Below are positions 55,279-64,000 of a DNA stretch of 64,000 nucleotides, one piece after another. Each line of letters opens with the position of its first letter. The stretch's first letter is position 1. The stretch is from the NCBI RefSeq assembly GCF_038087665.1, contig NZ_CP149925.1:2542870-2606869 (forward strand). Reading direction: 5' to 3'. The notes under the pieces are model-generated. The model worked only from the letters and a program-made list of their open reading frames with translations. It searched no databases and was not told the origin of the DNA. The translations under genes and the position numbers were made by a program. The DNA is from Gallaecimonas sp. GXIMD4217 (lineage in GTDB: Bacteria > Pseudomonadota > Gammaproteobacteria > Enterobacterales > Gallaecimonadaceae).

Positions 55279-57848
55279 GGCTTGTCCCGTGCTTGTTTCA
55301 CTCTCTGCTCCAGCTCCGCTGCCAGATCCTCGCCGATGCGCAGACTGCGCAGCAGCTGGCGCAGATTTTCTTCATGCCTGTAGTTAAGTATCACAGGCAG
55401 GTTGTTCTTGTCCGGGTTTTGACCCCTTACGTTCACCTTCAGCGTGGCCTGGCCGTCGTCCGCCATGTCCAGGCGGGCTTCCAGGGTGTCGATGTCCAGC
55501 CGGCCCAGGGAGTCGAAGGCGACCTGGGCCCCCACGTTGCTGGCACTGAGGCTGGCCATGGCCTCGCTGTCCTTGAGGGCCATGCGTACCGGCGTGCTGT
55601 TGACCAGGTGGCCGTCCACCACCGCCAGGCTGTCCCTGCCCAAGAGGACCGGCAAGGTGCCGTCGAGCTTGCCGTCCAGGCTCAGCACCGGCTCGGACTG
55701 CAGCGCCACTATGTCGGCCAGGGCCAGCCCGGTGAAGCGCACCTCCTGCACCTGGGCCGCGGGCCAGTCCAATCGCGGTGCGCTGAAGCGGCCCGACAGC
55801 AGGCTGCCGTCCAGCTCCGTCAGGCTCAGGGCGTCGTTTTCATACCGGACTGCGGCCCGGATCCCGCCGAGGGGAATGCCCGGATCCAGCGAGTCCAGGC
55901 TGACCGGCCCCCGGCTGTGGAGCCGTTCGCCCCGGGGGCCGGCGCTGAAATCGAAGCGGCCGTCCAGGCCCCTGAACTGGCTGGCGGCAACAAAACCCTC
56001 GACCCGCTCCAGGACCAGCTCCCCCGCCAGGGACCAGTCCTCGGCCGACCAGTGGTAACGGCCGCTGCTGCCAAGGCTGCCACCGCCCACCACCACCGGC
56101 AGGCCCTGGCTGATGGCCGGCACCAGCTCGGTCTTGATCTCATAGTCGCCATCGATGCGGCCCTGCCGCCATTGGCCCTGGCCGGTCAACGCCGTGGCCC
56201 AGTCCGGCACCTGCAGCCGCCAGGCGAAGTCGGTCCCGTCCAGGGTCAGCTCAGAGCGGTAACGGGGCAGGCGCCACTGGGGCAGCACCAGGCCCCGGCC
56301 TTCCAGCAGCACCTGGCCGTGCAGGCCTTGGCGGTCCAGTGTCAGCGGCGCCTCCAGCCGGGCCTGGACCCGCTCCACCAGCAGCTGCTCCTTGAGGCCC
56401 CGGTTCAGCGTCAGCCGGCTGCCGGCCGCCAGCGCCAGCACCTCATCCCGCCATTGCCAGTCGCCCTGGAAGCTGGCTTCGCCGCCCCGGTCCAGCAGCG
56501 GCCCCGTGCTCAATGCCAGCTGGCCCTGGGCCGCGCCCTCCTGCCACAGGCCACGGGCATGCCCCCTCAGGGGCCAGTGTCGGTAGCGGCCCGCCAGTTC
56601 GAAGCCCAGCTCGGGGGCATCCGGGTTGATGTCCTGCTCTTGGCCGTCCAGCTCCAGCTCCAGCTCCGGCCCTATCAATTTGGCCTGCCAGGGCCGCAGC
56701 AGGTAGTGCTGGGGCGCCAGGCGGATGGGCAGCCTGGCCTCCAGGCTGACGCCCTGCTGCTGTCCCGACAGGGCCAGCACGCCGTCCAGCTGCCATTGCC
56801 GCGCCTGCCAGCTGAGCAGGCCCTGCTCCAGGTGCCCGCCGAACTGGTCGGCCGCTATGGTCAGCGGCAGCGGCACCTGGCCGCTGGCATCCAGCGGCAA
56901 TGACACGGCATGGACCAGATGCGCCCGGAACTGCTCATAAGCCAGGGCCAGCTCCTCCAGCAGCAGCTCCCTGCCCTGCCACTGAAAGCGGCCCTGGCCG
57001 CTGAGCTCGCCTTCCAACGTCAATTGGCCGCTGCCGCTTCGGGCCGCCGGCTCCTGGCTGCGCAGGCTCAGCCTGGCCTGGCTCCAGGGCGAGGCGATCA
57101 GCGCCTCGGCCTGCAGCTCCTGCAGCGCCTGGCCCTGGCCCCTGGCATGGGCCAGGGGGCCAGCCTGGAGGATCAGCTGCTGGCCCAGGGGCCAGGGTTG
57201 GGGCAGGGAAAGCTGTGCCTGCCAGGCGCCGTTTTCGGCCTTCAGGCCCAGCTTGAAGGGGCCCTGCAGTTCAGCACTGCCGAAGGCCTGGCTCTTCACC
57301 GTCAGCTGCCCCTGCCAGGTGCCACCCAGCCGCCACAGGCCGCTGCCTTCCAGCGCCAGGGCGCCCTGCAACCTGGGCTCGAAGCGGCCCGGGGTCAGGC
57401 TGCCGTCCAGCAGCCACTGGCCGTCCCGGCTATGCCACTGGCCGTTGAGGCTGTCCCCTTCCTGGCGCAGGCTGAAATCGAAGCGGCCCAGCTCCTGGCT
57501 CAGGGCCAGCGCCAGGGGCGGCTGCTGGCCGTAATGCAGTTGCCTGACCTGCAGCCGGAAGGCGGGCAGCGCCGGGATCGACAGCGGCTCGCCCGGCTCG
57601 CTATCACAGAGGGGAATATGGATCTGATCGGCAAAAAGCAACAGCGGGGACCCGCTCTCCAGGCGGAGCGCCGTGGCGGTAATGGGGTCGCAGCCGGGCC
57701 TTTCCAGGCGCAGGCGCTCGGCACTGAGGGGCCAGAGGGTGATGCCATTGAAATAGAGGCCCTGGCGTCCCAGCCAGTGGAAGAGACCGGCCATGACCAA
57801 CAACAGCAGGATCAGCAAGGTCAACAGCGCACGCCACACCCATTTCAA
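55275..57848 (-). CDS. ydbH: YdbH family intermembrane lipid-transport protein
   Basis: 857 residues. One N-terminal membrane helix (LLTLLILLLLVMAGLFHWLG), then a long beta-rich AsmA-like body spanning the periplasm, ending in KVNVRGQNPDKNNLPVILNY. Belongs to the TamB/YhdP/YdbH group, which shuttles phospholipid between the membranes. The operon order ydbH-ynbE-ydbL with ATGA overlap is the conserved one. Confidence 0.92.
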   Translation of the reverse strand: MKWVWRALLTLLILLLLVMAGLFHWLGRQGLYFNGITLWPLSAERLRLERPGCDPITATALRLESGSPLLLFADQIHIPLCDSEPGEPLSIPALPAFRLQVRQLHYGQQPPLALALSQELGRFDFSLRQEGDSLNGQWHSRDGQWLLDGSLTPGRFEPRLQGALALEGSGLWRLGGTWQGQLTVKSQAFGSAELQGPFKLGLKAENGAWQAQLSLPQPWPLGQQLILQAGPLAHARGQGQALQELQAEALIASPWSQARLSLRSQEPAARSGSGQLTLEGELSGQGRFQWQGRELLLEELALAYEQFRAHLVHAVSLPLDASGQVPLPLTIAADQFGGHLEQGLLSWQARQWQLDGVLALSGQQQGVSLEARLPIRLAPQHYLLRPWQAKLIGPELELELDGQEQDINPDAPELGFELAGRYRHWPLRGHARGLWQEGAAQGQLALSTGPLLDRGGEASFQGDWQWRDEVLALAAGSRLTLNRGLKEQLLVERVQARLEAPLTLDRQGLHGQVLLEGRGLVLPQWRLPRYRSELTLDGTDFAWRLQVPDWATALTGQGQWRQGRIDGDYEIKTELVPAISQGLPVVVGGGSLGSSGRYHWSAEDWSLAGELVLERVEGFVAASQFRGLDGRFDFSAGPRGERLHSRGPVSLDSLDPGIPLGGIRAAVRYENDALSLTELDGSLLSGRFSAPRLDWPAAQVQEVRFTGLALADIVALQSEPVLSLDGKLDGTLPVLLGRDSLAVVDGHLVNSTPVRMALKDSEAMASLSASNVGAQVAFDSLGRLDIDTLEARLDMADDGQATLKVNVRGQNPDKNNLPVILNYRHEENLRQLLRSLRIGEDLAAELEQRVKQARDKP

Positions 57849-57939
57849 AGCCCAGGCCCTCCTTCATGCCACAAGCCTAATAGCATGAAGGAGTTGGCCT
57901 TTGGCGCCAAGAGCAAGGCGGTCATTTTTTCGCTGCTTG

Positions 57940-58893
57940 TCAGCGGCTGACCACCAGCCACCTGGCCTGCTTGGCCAGGGCGAACAGGCTCTGCTCCACC
58001 AGCGGCCGGTACTGTTCGGGCTTCATGGCCATCAGTTCATCCAGGCTGAACGCCTTGCCCAGGTGGCTGACGACGCGGTAGCCCAGGTAGTAGCCGGCCC
58101 TTGGCAGATCGCCCTGATCCAGCAGGAAGTAGCGTTCGTAGTCGGCGCTCTGGTCGCTGCCCAGGTAGGCATAGAGGTTGGCTGCCAGCTGCGCCAGCTG
58201 CAGCTCGGCCTTCCTGCTCAGCCCCAGGGGCTGCTCCAGCATCAGGCTGGCCAGGGAGGCACCGGGGTTGAGGCGCTGGGCCACATAGGTGGCCAGGCCC
58301 TCCTCCCACAGCGCCGTCAGCAGCGGCGTCGGGCTCTCGGCCAGGGGCAGTGCCAGCCCCTGTTGCAGCCGGTACAGGTGCACCAGCTCGTGGTGCAGGA
58401 AGGGGCGCTGATCCAGCCAGTCGTGGCTTTCGGCCACCATGTCCACTCCCAGCACCAGGCTGGGCTCGCCGCCCAGCAGCAGCACCTGGCCGTTGGCGCC
58501 GGTCAGGGAATGGACCAGCCACACCGGGATGCAGGGCTGGAAGTCGGCAAAGGCGTTGGCGAATTCGCTGATGGCCAGGGGCAGCGTCCCCTTGAGCTGC
58601 CGATAGGCCAGCTCGAAGGCCGCCTGGCGCTCGGCAAAGGACTCCAGGGTCAGGCGCAGGGTGCGGCCGGGATTGGTCATCTGCGCCACTCGCTCGCCGT
58701 AGTAGTCGCCGAAGGGCAGCAGCAGATCGTCGCGCATGGCCAGCATGCGCTCGAAGGGCATGGAATCCTGGTGGCGTTGCCAGACATCGAGGAAGCGGCC
58801 GGCGGCGTCGTGGTATTGGGGCTCGGCGGCCGCTTGCGGGGTGCCCAGGGCCAGACAGGCCCCCAGCAGGCAGGAAAAGAAAGGCGATTTCAT
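57940..58893 (-). CDS. Secreted predicted zinc metallopeptidase of unknown family
   Basis: 317 residues. Signal peptide (FFSCLLGACLALGTPQAAAE, cleavage near 23). HELVH at 168-172 (RPFLHHELVHLYR) and LWEEGLATYVA at about 196-206 form an HExxH plus Glu arrangement as in gluzincins. The surrounding sequence (LTGANGQVLLLGGEPSLVLG, ADYERYFLLDQG) resembles DUF2268-like proteases, but I cannot name the family. Stands alone between the ydbH operon and arsJ. Confidence 0.7.
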   Translation of the reverse strand: MKSPFFSCLLGACLALGTPQAAAEPQYHDAAGRFLDVWQRHQDSMPFERMLAMRDDLLLPFGDYYGERVAQMTNPGRTLRLTLESFAERQAAFELAYRQLKGTLPLAISEFANAFADFQPCIPVWLVHSLTGANGQVLLLGGEPSLVLGVDMVAESHDWLDQRPFLHHELVHLYRLQQGLALPLAESPTPLLTALWEEGLATYVAQRLNPGASLASLMLEQPLGLSRKAELQLAQLAANLYAYLGSDQSADYERYFLLDQGDLPRAGYYLGYRVVSHLGKAFSLDELMAMKPEQYRPLVEQSLFALAKQARWLVVSR

Positions 58894-58973
58894 GACAAGA
58901 CTCCAACCAGGGCCCTTTATCTCACTATGGTGAGCGGGCCAGGTTTTTGCCGTGAAAATCGCCTATCTGTGGC

Positions 58974-60152
58974 TCAGATCGCCTGCTCCGGCTCGCTCAG
59001 TGGCCGCACCAGTAGCGCCGCCAGCAGCAGGAAGGCGCTGGACACCCAGAGACAGAGCGCCAGCCCCTGCCACTGGAACAGCCAGCCGGACAACAGGGTG
59101 CCCACCAGCCGGCCCATGGCGTTGGCCATGTAGTAGAAGCCCACGTCCAGGGACACCCCGTCGGCGTTGGCGTGGCGGACGATCAGGAAGCTGTGCAGGG
59201 AGGAATTGACCGCGAACAGGGCACCGAACAGCAGCAGTCCCCCTACCAGCCAGGGCGCCTGCGTCAGGGGCCCCAGGGCCAGCACGGCCGGCACCAGCGC
59301 CAGGCCCAGGGCCCAGAAGGCGGCGCCCTTGCCGTCGCTGCGCCTGGTCAGCCTGGGCGCCTGGGACTGGATCAGGCCGTAGCCGATGATCCAGCTGGCC
59401 ATGAAGGTGCCCACCTGCCAGAAATCCCAGCCCAGCTGGCTGCTCATGAACACCGGCAGGGCCACCACGAACCAGACGTCCCGGGCCCCGAACAGGAACA
59501 ACCGCGCCGCCGACAGCCAGTTGATGGCGGCGCTCTTGGACAGCAGCTCGCGGAATTTGGGCTTGCTCCTGGCCTTGCCCAGCTCGGCCTTGAGCAGCAC
59601 CAGGCTGGCCAGCCACACCAGCGCCAGGGCCGCGGCCATGGCGGCGATGGCGCCCTGGAAGCCGAGGGTACCGAGCAGCAGCGCCCCCAGGAAGAAGCCG
59701 GCCCCCTTGAGGGCGTTCTTGGAGCCGGTCAGCACCGCCACCCAGCGGTAGAGCTGGCCCTCGGCCCCCTTGGGCACCAGGGTCTTGACCGCCGACTTGG
59801 CGCTCATCTTGTTGAGATCCTTGGCGATGCCACTGAGGGCCTGGGCGGCCATCACCCAGGGCACCGTCAGCCAGGATACCGGCGCCAGCAGCATGCCCAG
59901 GGCCAGTACCTGCAGGCCAAGGCCCAGGTTCATGGTCCTGTTCAGGCCGATGCGGGCCCCCAGCCAGCCACCCAGCAGGTTGGTGATCACCCCGAACAGC
60001 TCGTAGAAGAGGAACAGCGAGGCGATGGCCAGGGGGCTGTAGCCCAGCTGGTGGAAGTGCAGCACCACCAGCATGCGCAGGGCGCCATCGGTGAGGGTGA
60101 AGGCCCAGTAATTGCCGGTGACGATGGCGTACTGGCGCAGGGCCTGATTCAT
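58974..60152 (-). CDS. arsJ: Organoarsenical efflux MFS transporter ArsJ
   Basis: 392 residues, twelve hydrophobic helices. The start [20 protein letters not shown] and the loop [20 protein letters not shown] are typical of ArsJ. It exports 1-arseno-3-phosphoglycerate made by the adjacent GAPDH, giving arsenate resistance. Its start overlaps the GAPDH stop as ATGA. Confidence 0.92.
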   Translation of the reverse strand: MNQALRQYAIVTGNYWAFTLTDGALRMLVVLHFHQLGYSPLAIASLFLFYELFGVITNLLGGWLGARIGLNRTMNLGLGLQVLALGMLLAPVSWLTVPWVMAAQALSGIAKDLNKMSAKSAVKTLVPKGAEGQLYRWVAVLTGSKNALKGAGFFLGALLLGTLGFQGAIAAMAAALALVWLASLVLLKAELGKARSKPKFRELLSKSAAINWLSAARLFLFGARDVWFVVALPVFMSSQLGWDFWQVGTFMASWIIGYGLIQSQAPRLTRRSDGKGAAFWALGLALVPAVLALGPLTQAPWLVGGLLLFGALFAVNSSLHSFLIVRHANADGVSLDVGFYYMANAMGRLVGTLLSGWLFQWQGLALCLWVSSAFLLLAALLVRPLSEPEQAI

Positions 60153-61150
60153 GCGGTGGCCACCTTCAGGGCCAGCTCGGCGGTGCGGTTGGCATAGCCC
60201 CATTCGTTGTCGTACCAGCAGTACAGTTTGAGCTGGCTGCCGTTGACCACCATGGTGGAAAGGGCGTCGATGATGGTGGAACGGGGATCGGTGCGGTAGT
60301 CGATGCTCACCAGGGGGCGCTCTTCGTAACCGAGGATGCCGGCCAGGGGGCCTTCGCTGGCCAGGGCAAAGGCCCGGTTGACCTCTTCGGCGGTGACCGG
60401 TCGCTCCAGCTCGAAGACGCAGTCGGTCAGGGAGGCGTTGGCCAGGGGCACCCGCACCGCGTGGCCGTTGAGGCGACCCTTGAGCTCGGGGAAGATCTCG
60501 GTGATGGCGGTGGCCGAGCCGGTGGTGGTGGGGATCAGGCTCATGCCGCAGGCCCGGGCCCGGCGCAGATCCTTGTGGGGCGCATCCAGTATGGTCTGGG
60601 TATTGGTGAGATCGTGGATGGTGGTCATGGAGCCGTGGCGGATGCCGAAGTTCTCCAGCAGCACCTTGACCACGGGCGCCAGGCAGTTGGTGGTGCAGCT
60701 GGCGGCGGTGACGATGTGGTGCTGGCCGGCCTCATAGAGATGGTCGTTGACGCCCATCACCACATTGAGCACGCCCGGCTCTTTCACCGGCGCCGTCACC
60801 ACCACCTTCTTGACGCCCTGGGCCAGGTAGGCCTCGAGCAGCGCCTTCTTGCGCATCTTGCCGCTGGCCTCGATGACCAGATCGCAGCCGGACCAGTCGG
60901 TGTCGGCGATGGCGGCGTTTTGGCTGACCCTGATGGTCCTGGCACCGACCACCATGTCGTCGCCCCGCCACTGGGCCTCGTGCTGCCAGCGGCCATGCAC
61001 CGAGTCGAAGTTCATCAGGTGGGCCAGGGTCTCGGCGCTGCCGGCCGGATCGTTGATCTGCACGAACTCCAGCTCGGGCCAGTCCCAGGCCGCCCTCATG
61101 ATCAGCCGGCCCATGCGGCCGAATCCGTTGATACCGACTTTGATGGTCAT
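60149..61150 (-). CDS. ArsJ-associated glyceraldehyde-3-phosphate dehydrogenase
   Basis: 333 residues. NAD-binding [16 protein letters not shown], catalytic Cys152 in [15 protein letters not shown], and the C-terminal [20 protein letters not shown]. Normal GAPDH function, but the context (arsR before, arsJ after) marks it as the arsenic-specific paralogue that makes 1-arseno-3-phosphoglycerate for export. Nine bases after the arsR stop. Confidence 0.94.
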   Translation of the reverse strand: MTIKVGINGFGRMGRLIMRAAWDWPELEFVQINDPAGSAETLAHLMNFDSVHGRWQHEAQWRGDDMVVGARTIRVSQNAAIADTDWSGCDLVIEASGKMRKKALLEAYLAQGVKKVVVTAPVKEPGVLNVVMGVNDHLYEAGQHHIVTAASCTTNCLAPVVKVLLENFGIRHGSMTTIHDLTNTQTILDAPHKDLRRARACGMSLIPTTTGSATAITEIFPELKGRLNGHAVRVPLANASLTDCVFELERPVTAEEVNRAFALASEGPLAGILGYEERPLVSIDYRTDPRSTIIDALSTMVVNGSQLKLYCWYDNEWGYANRTAELALKVATA

Positions 61151-61159
61151 CTTGTTCTC

Positions 61160-61477
61160 CTAATCGCAGCAACTGGTGGTGTTTTCAATGTCCTGGGGCC
61201 AGGCGGCCGCCACCTGGGGCAGGGTCGCATCCAGCACCCGGGCGGCCCAGGGGGGAAGCTCATCGGCCAGGCGGTAATGCACCCACTGGCCGCAGCGTTT
61301 ATCGGTGACCAGGCCCAGCTGGCGCAGCTGGGCCAGGTGCCGGGAGATCTTGGGCTGGCTGAGGTCCAGGGCGGCCACCAGATCGCAGACGCAGATCTCG
61401 TCCAGCTCGCGGATCAGCCGCAGCAGCCGCAACCGGGTGTCGTCGCTCAGGGCCTTGAAGAAATGTGCGGGTTCCAT
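61160..61477 (-). CDS. arsR: ArsR/SmtB-type arsenic repressor
   Basis: 105 residues. Winged helix with FFKALSDDTRLRLLRLIREL, the arsenite-binding region ICVCDLVAALDLSQPKISRH (Cys pair), LGLVTDKRCGQWVHYRL. An extra CC pair sits at the very C-terminus (TTSCCD). First gene of the arsR-GAPDH-arsJ operon, preceded by an AT-rich palindrome. Confidence 0.93.
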   Translation of the reverse strand: MEPAHFFKALSDDTRLRLLRLIRELDEICVCDLVAALDLSQPKISRHLAQLRQLGLVTDKRCGQWVHYRLADELPPWAARVLDATLPQVAAAWPQDIENTTSCCD

Positions 61478-61510
61478 GGCAAAATCCCTCCAGGTGATGA
61501 AGGGATTTTA

Positions 61511-61528
61511 TATACGGATATCCGCATA
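61511..61528. promoter_or_regulatory. ArsR operator/promoter region
   Basis: TATACGGATATCCGCATA with a perfect CGGATATCCG core lies 34 bp upstream of the arsR start, in an AT-rich stretch that probably contains the -10 box. Confidence 0.6.
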
Positions 61529-61534
61529 AGCAAA

Positions 61535-62515
61535 TTAACCAGCGGTCAGCCTGTGGTGGGGGCCGTCCAGATCCAGCCTTGGCCCCCCCGGCACTATGCC
61601 GGTGGGGTTGATGGCCCTGTGGCTCTGGTAGTAATGGCGCTTGATGTGCTCGAAATCCACGGTGTCACTGATGCCGGGCATCTGGTAGAGCTCCTTCACG
61701 AAGCCCCAGAGGTGTCGGTATTCGCACAGGCGCTGGCGGTTGCACTTGAAATGGCCGTGGTAGACGGGGTCGAAGCGGATCAGGGTGGTGAACAGCCGCC
61801 AGTCCGCCTCGGTCAGCCGCTCGCCAAGCAGGTAGCGGCTGCGGGACAACCGCTCTTCCAGGCCGTCCAGGGTGGCGAACAGCCGCTCGAAGGCGGCGTC
61901 GTAGGCGCTCTGGGCGGTGGCGAAGCCGGCCCGGTAAACGCCGTTGTTGACGTGCTCGTACACCTCGGCGTTGACGGCGTCGATGTCGGCGCGCAGGGCC
62001 TGGGGATAGAAGTCCAGCTCGTTGCCGGTGAGGTGATCGAAGGCCGAGTTGAACATGCGGATGATCTCGCTGGACTCGTTGGAGACGATGCAGTGCAGCT
62101 CCCTGTCCCACAGCACCGGCACAGTCACCCGGCCGCTGTAGTCTTCCCTGTGCTTGGTGTAGAGCTCGTGGAGGAAATGGCTCTGGTAGAGGCGGTCGCC
62201 GCTGGAGCCGGCCTTGCGGTCGAAGCTCCAGCCCTGCTCGGCCATCAGGTAGCTGACCACCGACACCGACACCAGCCTGTCCAGGCCCTTGAGCTGGCGG
62301 AAAATCAGGGTGCGGTGGGCCCAGGGACAGGCCAGGGACACATAGAGGTGGTAGCGGTCCGCCTCGGCCTTGAAGCCCCCCTCCCCCGAGGGACCGGGGG
62401 AGCCGTCCGGGGTGATCCAGTTGCGCACCCGGGCCGCCTCGCGCTGGAAGTCGCCCCCCGTGCTGTCGGTGTCATACCATTCGTCGTGCCAGTGACCCTT
62501 GACCAGTAAGCCCAT
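61535..62515 (-). CDS. Glutathionyl-hydroquinone reductase (Xi-class GST)
   Basis: 326 residues. GLLVKGHWHDEWYDTDSTGG, the catalytic motif SLACPWAHRTLIFRQLKGL with the nucleophilic Cys, VPVLWDRELHCIVSNESSEI and the C-terminal helices with RYLLGERLTEADWRLFTTL are the YqjG/ECM4 signature. Reduces glutathionyl-hydroquinones. GGAG lies seven bases before the chosen ATG; seventeen upstream codons are unsupported. Its stop is 58 bp from the arsR start on the same strand. Confidence 0.94.
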   Translation of the reverse strand: MGLLVKGHWHDEWYDTDSTGGDFQREAARVRNWITPDGSPGPSGEGGFKAEADRYHLYVSLACPWAHRTLIFRQLKGLDRLVSVSVVSYLMAEQGWSFDRKAGSSGDRLYQSHFLHELYTKHREDYSGRVTVPVLWDRELHCIVSNESSEIIRMFNSAFDHLTGNELDFYPQALRADIDAVNAEVYEHVNNGVYRAGFATAQSAYDAAFERLFATLDGLEERLSRSRYLLGERLTEADWRLFTTLIRFDPVYHGHFKCNRQRLCEYRHLWGFVKELYQMPGISDTVDFEHIKRHYYQSHRAINPTGIVPGGPRLDLDGPHHRLTAG

Positions 62516-62600
62516 GCCCGTCTCCAGGAAATCTGCCCACCCATGGCACCACCAAGGGTAGTCCAACTCAAGGGCAATAAGGCGGGGCTAGCTGTCGACA

Positions 62601-63095
62601 TCAGCGATCTTCATGGGCCGCCAGCCACTTGCCGAGCAGGGACTTGAGCTGGGCCTGCTCCGCCTCGTCCAGGGGCGCCATCATGGTCCGCTCGTTGGCC
62701 ACATGGGCGGCCACGGCCCGGTCGATGAGGGCCAGGCCGTCCTCGGTGAGCTGTACCTTGAGGCTGCGCCTGTCCTCCTGGGACGGCAGCCGCCGCACCA
62801 GGCCCTTCTGCTCGAGGCGGTCGATACGGTTGGTCATGGCCCCGGACGACAGCATGGCGCTGCGGTAGAGCTCGGTGGGGGTCAGGCTGTAGGGGGCGCC
62901 GCTGCGCCTGAGGGTCGCCAGCACGTCGAAGTCGTTGCTGGCCAGGCCGAACGCCTTGAACACCTTCTCTATCATGGGCCTGGACAGGCCATGGGCCCGC
63001 TGCAACCGGCCCCAGAGCCCCATGGGCGTACAGTCCAGATCCGGCCTTTCCCGGCGCCATTGGGCAAGCACCTTTTCCACGTGATCAGTTGCCAT
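62601..63095 (-). CDS. MarR family transcription regulator
   Basis: 164 residues. Helix-turn-helix with LTPTELYRSAMLSSGAMTNR, wing VRRLPSQEDRRSLKVQLTED, and N- and C-terminal dimer helices. Diverges from an EamA transporter gene across 100 bp containing AT-rich palindromes, so it probably represses that gene and itself. Ligand unknown. Confidence 0.92.
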   Translation of the reverse strand: MATDHVEKVLAQWRRERPDLDCTPMGLWGRLQRAHGLSRPMIEKVFKAFGLASNDFDVLATLRRSGAPYSLTPTELYRSAMLSSGAMTNRIDRLEQKGLVRRLPSQEDRRSLKVQLTEDGLALIDRAVAAHVANERTMMAPLDEAEQAQLKSLLGKWLAAHEDR

Positions 63096-63158
63096 CGATT
63101 TTTCTCATCAAGAATCTCGATTGAAAGATACTTGATCTCTTCTCTCACCTGCAACAAG

Positions 63159-63178
63159 ATATCTTTATTCAAAGATAT
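63159..63178. promoter_or_regulatory. Candidate MarR operator upstream of the EamA transporter gene
   Basis: ATATCTTT and AAAGATAT around ATTC, perfect 8-bp arms, 17 bp before the EamA start. A second, looser pair ATCAAG/CTTGAT is at 63107-63136 nearer the marR start. Confidence 0.55.
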
Positions 63179-63195
63179 TTAATTGGGAGATAATC

Positions 63196-64000
63196 ATGTC
63201 CATTGTCATCGGCCTGCTGGCCCCGGTGCTCTGGGGCAGCACCTATTCGGTGGTCGGCCTGGTGCTGTACGACCTCAGCCCCTTGTGGGTGGCGGCCATG
63301 CGCGCCCTGCCCGCCGGCCTGCTATTGCTGCTCCTGGTAAGGCGCCGACCGCCCCTGCCCTGGCCACGCTTGCTGGCGCTGAGCCTGGCCAACATCACCC
63401 TGTTCTTTGCGCTGCTGTTCCTGGCCGCCTTCCGGCTGCCCGGTGCCGTGGCCGGCACCCTGGGCGCCACCCTGCCTCTGCAGCTGATGCTGGTGGGCTG
63501 GCTGCTCTACGACAACAGGCCGCGGCTGTCCCAGCTGCTGCTGGCGTTGCTGGGCCTGGCCGGGGTGACGCTGCTGCTCAACCCCTCGGCCGGCCTGGAT
63601 CCGCTCGGCATGACCGCGGGCCTGGCCGCCACGGCGCTGATCGCCCTGGCCTCCCAGTGGATGCAGCACTGGCGCACCGAGGATCTGCTGGGGCTCACCG
63701 CCTGGCAACTGGCCCTGGGCGGGATCCTGCTGGTCCCCCTGGCCTGGCTGCTGGAAGGGGCCCCGCCGCTGCCGAGCGCCCAGCAGCTGCCCGGCCTGGC
63801 CTACCTGGTGCTGGCCGGCACCGCCCTGGCCTACTGGGCCTGGCTCTGGTCCCTGCGCCACCTGGGCACAGAGCTGCTGGGCATGCTGGCCCTGGTCAAT
63901 CCCGTGGTGGCGGTGGCCCTGGGGGTGCTGCTGGTGGACGAGACCCTGTCCCCCTGGCAATGGGCCGGTATCGGCCTGATCCTGGCCGCCATAGTGCTGA
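63196..64000 (+). CDS. EamA/DMT family transporter, partial at window edge
   Basis: The frame is open from ATG (GGGAG upstream) to the window end, 268 codons. It encodes about ten short helices in two EamA repeats: IVIGLLAPVLWGSTYSVVGL and LPAGLLLLLLVRRRP in the first, LIALASQWMQHWR, AYLVLAGTALAYWAWLW and LALVNPVVAVALGVLL in the second. Only the last few residues are missing. Drug/metabolite exporter, divergent from the marR-type gene that likely controls it. Confidence 0.9.
   Translation, partial: MSIVIGLLAPVLWGSTYSVVGLVLYDLSPLWVAAMRALPAGLLLLLLVRRRPPLPWPRLLALSLANITLFFALLFLAAFRLPGAVAGTLGATLPLQLMLVGWLLYDNRPRLSQLLLALLGLAGVTLLLNPSAGLDPLGMTAGLAATALIALASQWMQHWRTEDLLGLTAWQLALGGILLVPLAWLLEGAPPLPSAQQLPGLAYLVLAGTALAYWAWLWSLRHLGTELLGMLALVNPVVAVALGVLLVDETLSPWQWAGIGLILAAIVL

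Overview
The window is chromosomal DNA of a high-GC gammaproteobacterium. The gene order rpsU, YqeY-like gene, dnaG, rpoD with tsaD and plsY alongside, and the MipA/DUF3019/two-component cluster, point to the alteromonad/Shewanella side of the class; a Gallaecimonas-like organism is my best guess (inference, not tested). Backbone genes have strong G/C third-position bias. The segment from about 16.1 to 28.7 kb is visibly richer in A+T and is a genomic island.

Layout. 1-7.6 kb: a frameshifted secreted subtilisin (S8) protease, cut by the left window edge, diverges from an operon of MipA/OmpV outer-membrane protein, DUF3019 protein, OmpR-type regulator and histidine kinase. 7.7-16.1 kb: plsY, tsaD, the macromolecular-synthesis operon rpsU/YqeY/dnaG/rpoD, a GGDEF-EAL protein and tRNA-Thr(CGU). 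16.1-28.7 kb: an island integrated in the 3' end of that tRNA. It has a 24-bp direct repeat at both ends, a tyrosine integrase that has lost its C-terminal catalytic residues, a Sec-exported RHS/YD-repeat polymorphic toxin with an overlapping candidate immunity gene, an IS903-type element with a 9-bp target duplication that splits a coiled-coil gene, a leftward operon of small membrane and zinc-binding proteins, and a divergent BrxR/CapW-like WYL regulator.

28.7-41.3 kb: lysO, a DUF2061 gene, then a coherent locus of two paralogous secreted S8 proteases flanking a five-gene operon (secreted protein of unknown family, FHA-GAF protein, membrane Ser/Thr kinase with TPR-like repeats, cytosolic histidine kinase, NarL-type regulator). 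Both protease promoters carry the same pair of 16-bp palindromes at identical 23-bp spacing, which looks like the operator of this locus and is the strongest candidate for an undescribed regulatory system here. 41.5-50.7 kb: tRNA-Ile2(CAU), polysaccharide deacetylase, PAS-GGDEF protein, acyl-CoA dehydrogenase, EF-G, PLP enzyme, the ohrR-ohr peroxide module with a clear operator, a Crp-family regulator and a GNAT enzyme. 50.7-64 kb: another S8 protease, a YSC84-like lipoprotein, a CHASE-like GGDEF protein, the ydbH-ynbE-ydbL envelope-lipid operon, a secreted HExxH protein, the arsR-GAPDH-arsJ arsenate module, a glutathionyl-hydroquinone reductase, and a MarR/EamA divergent pair cut by the right edge.

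All functions come from reading motifs by eye; no database search was possible.
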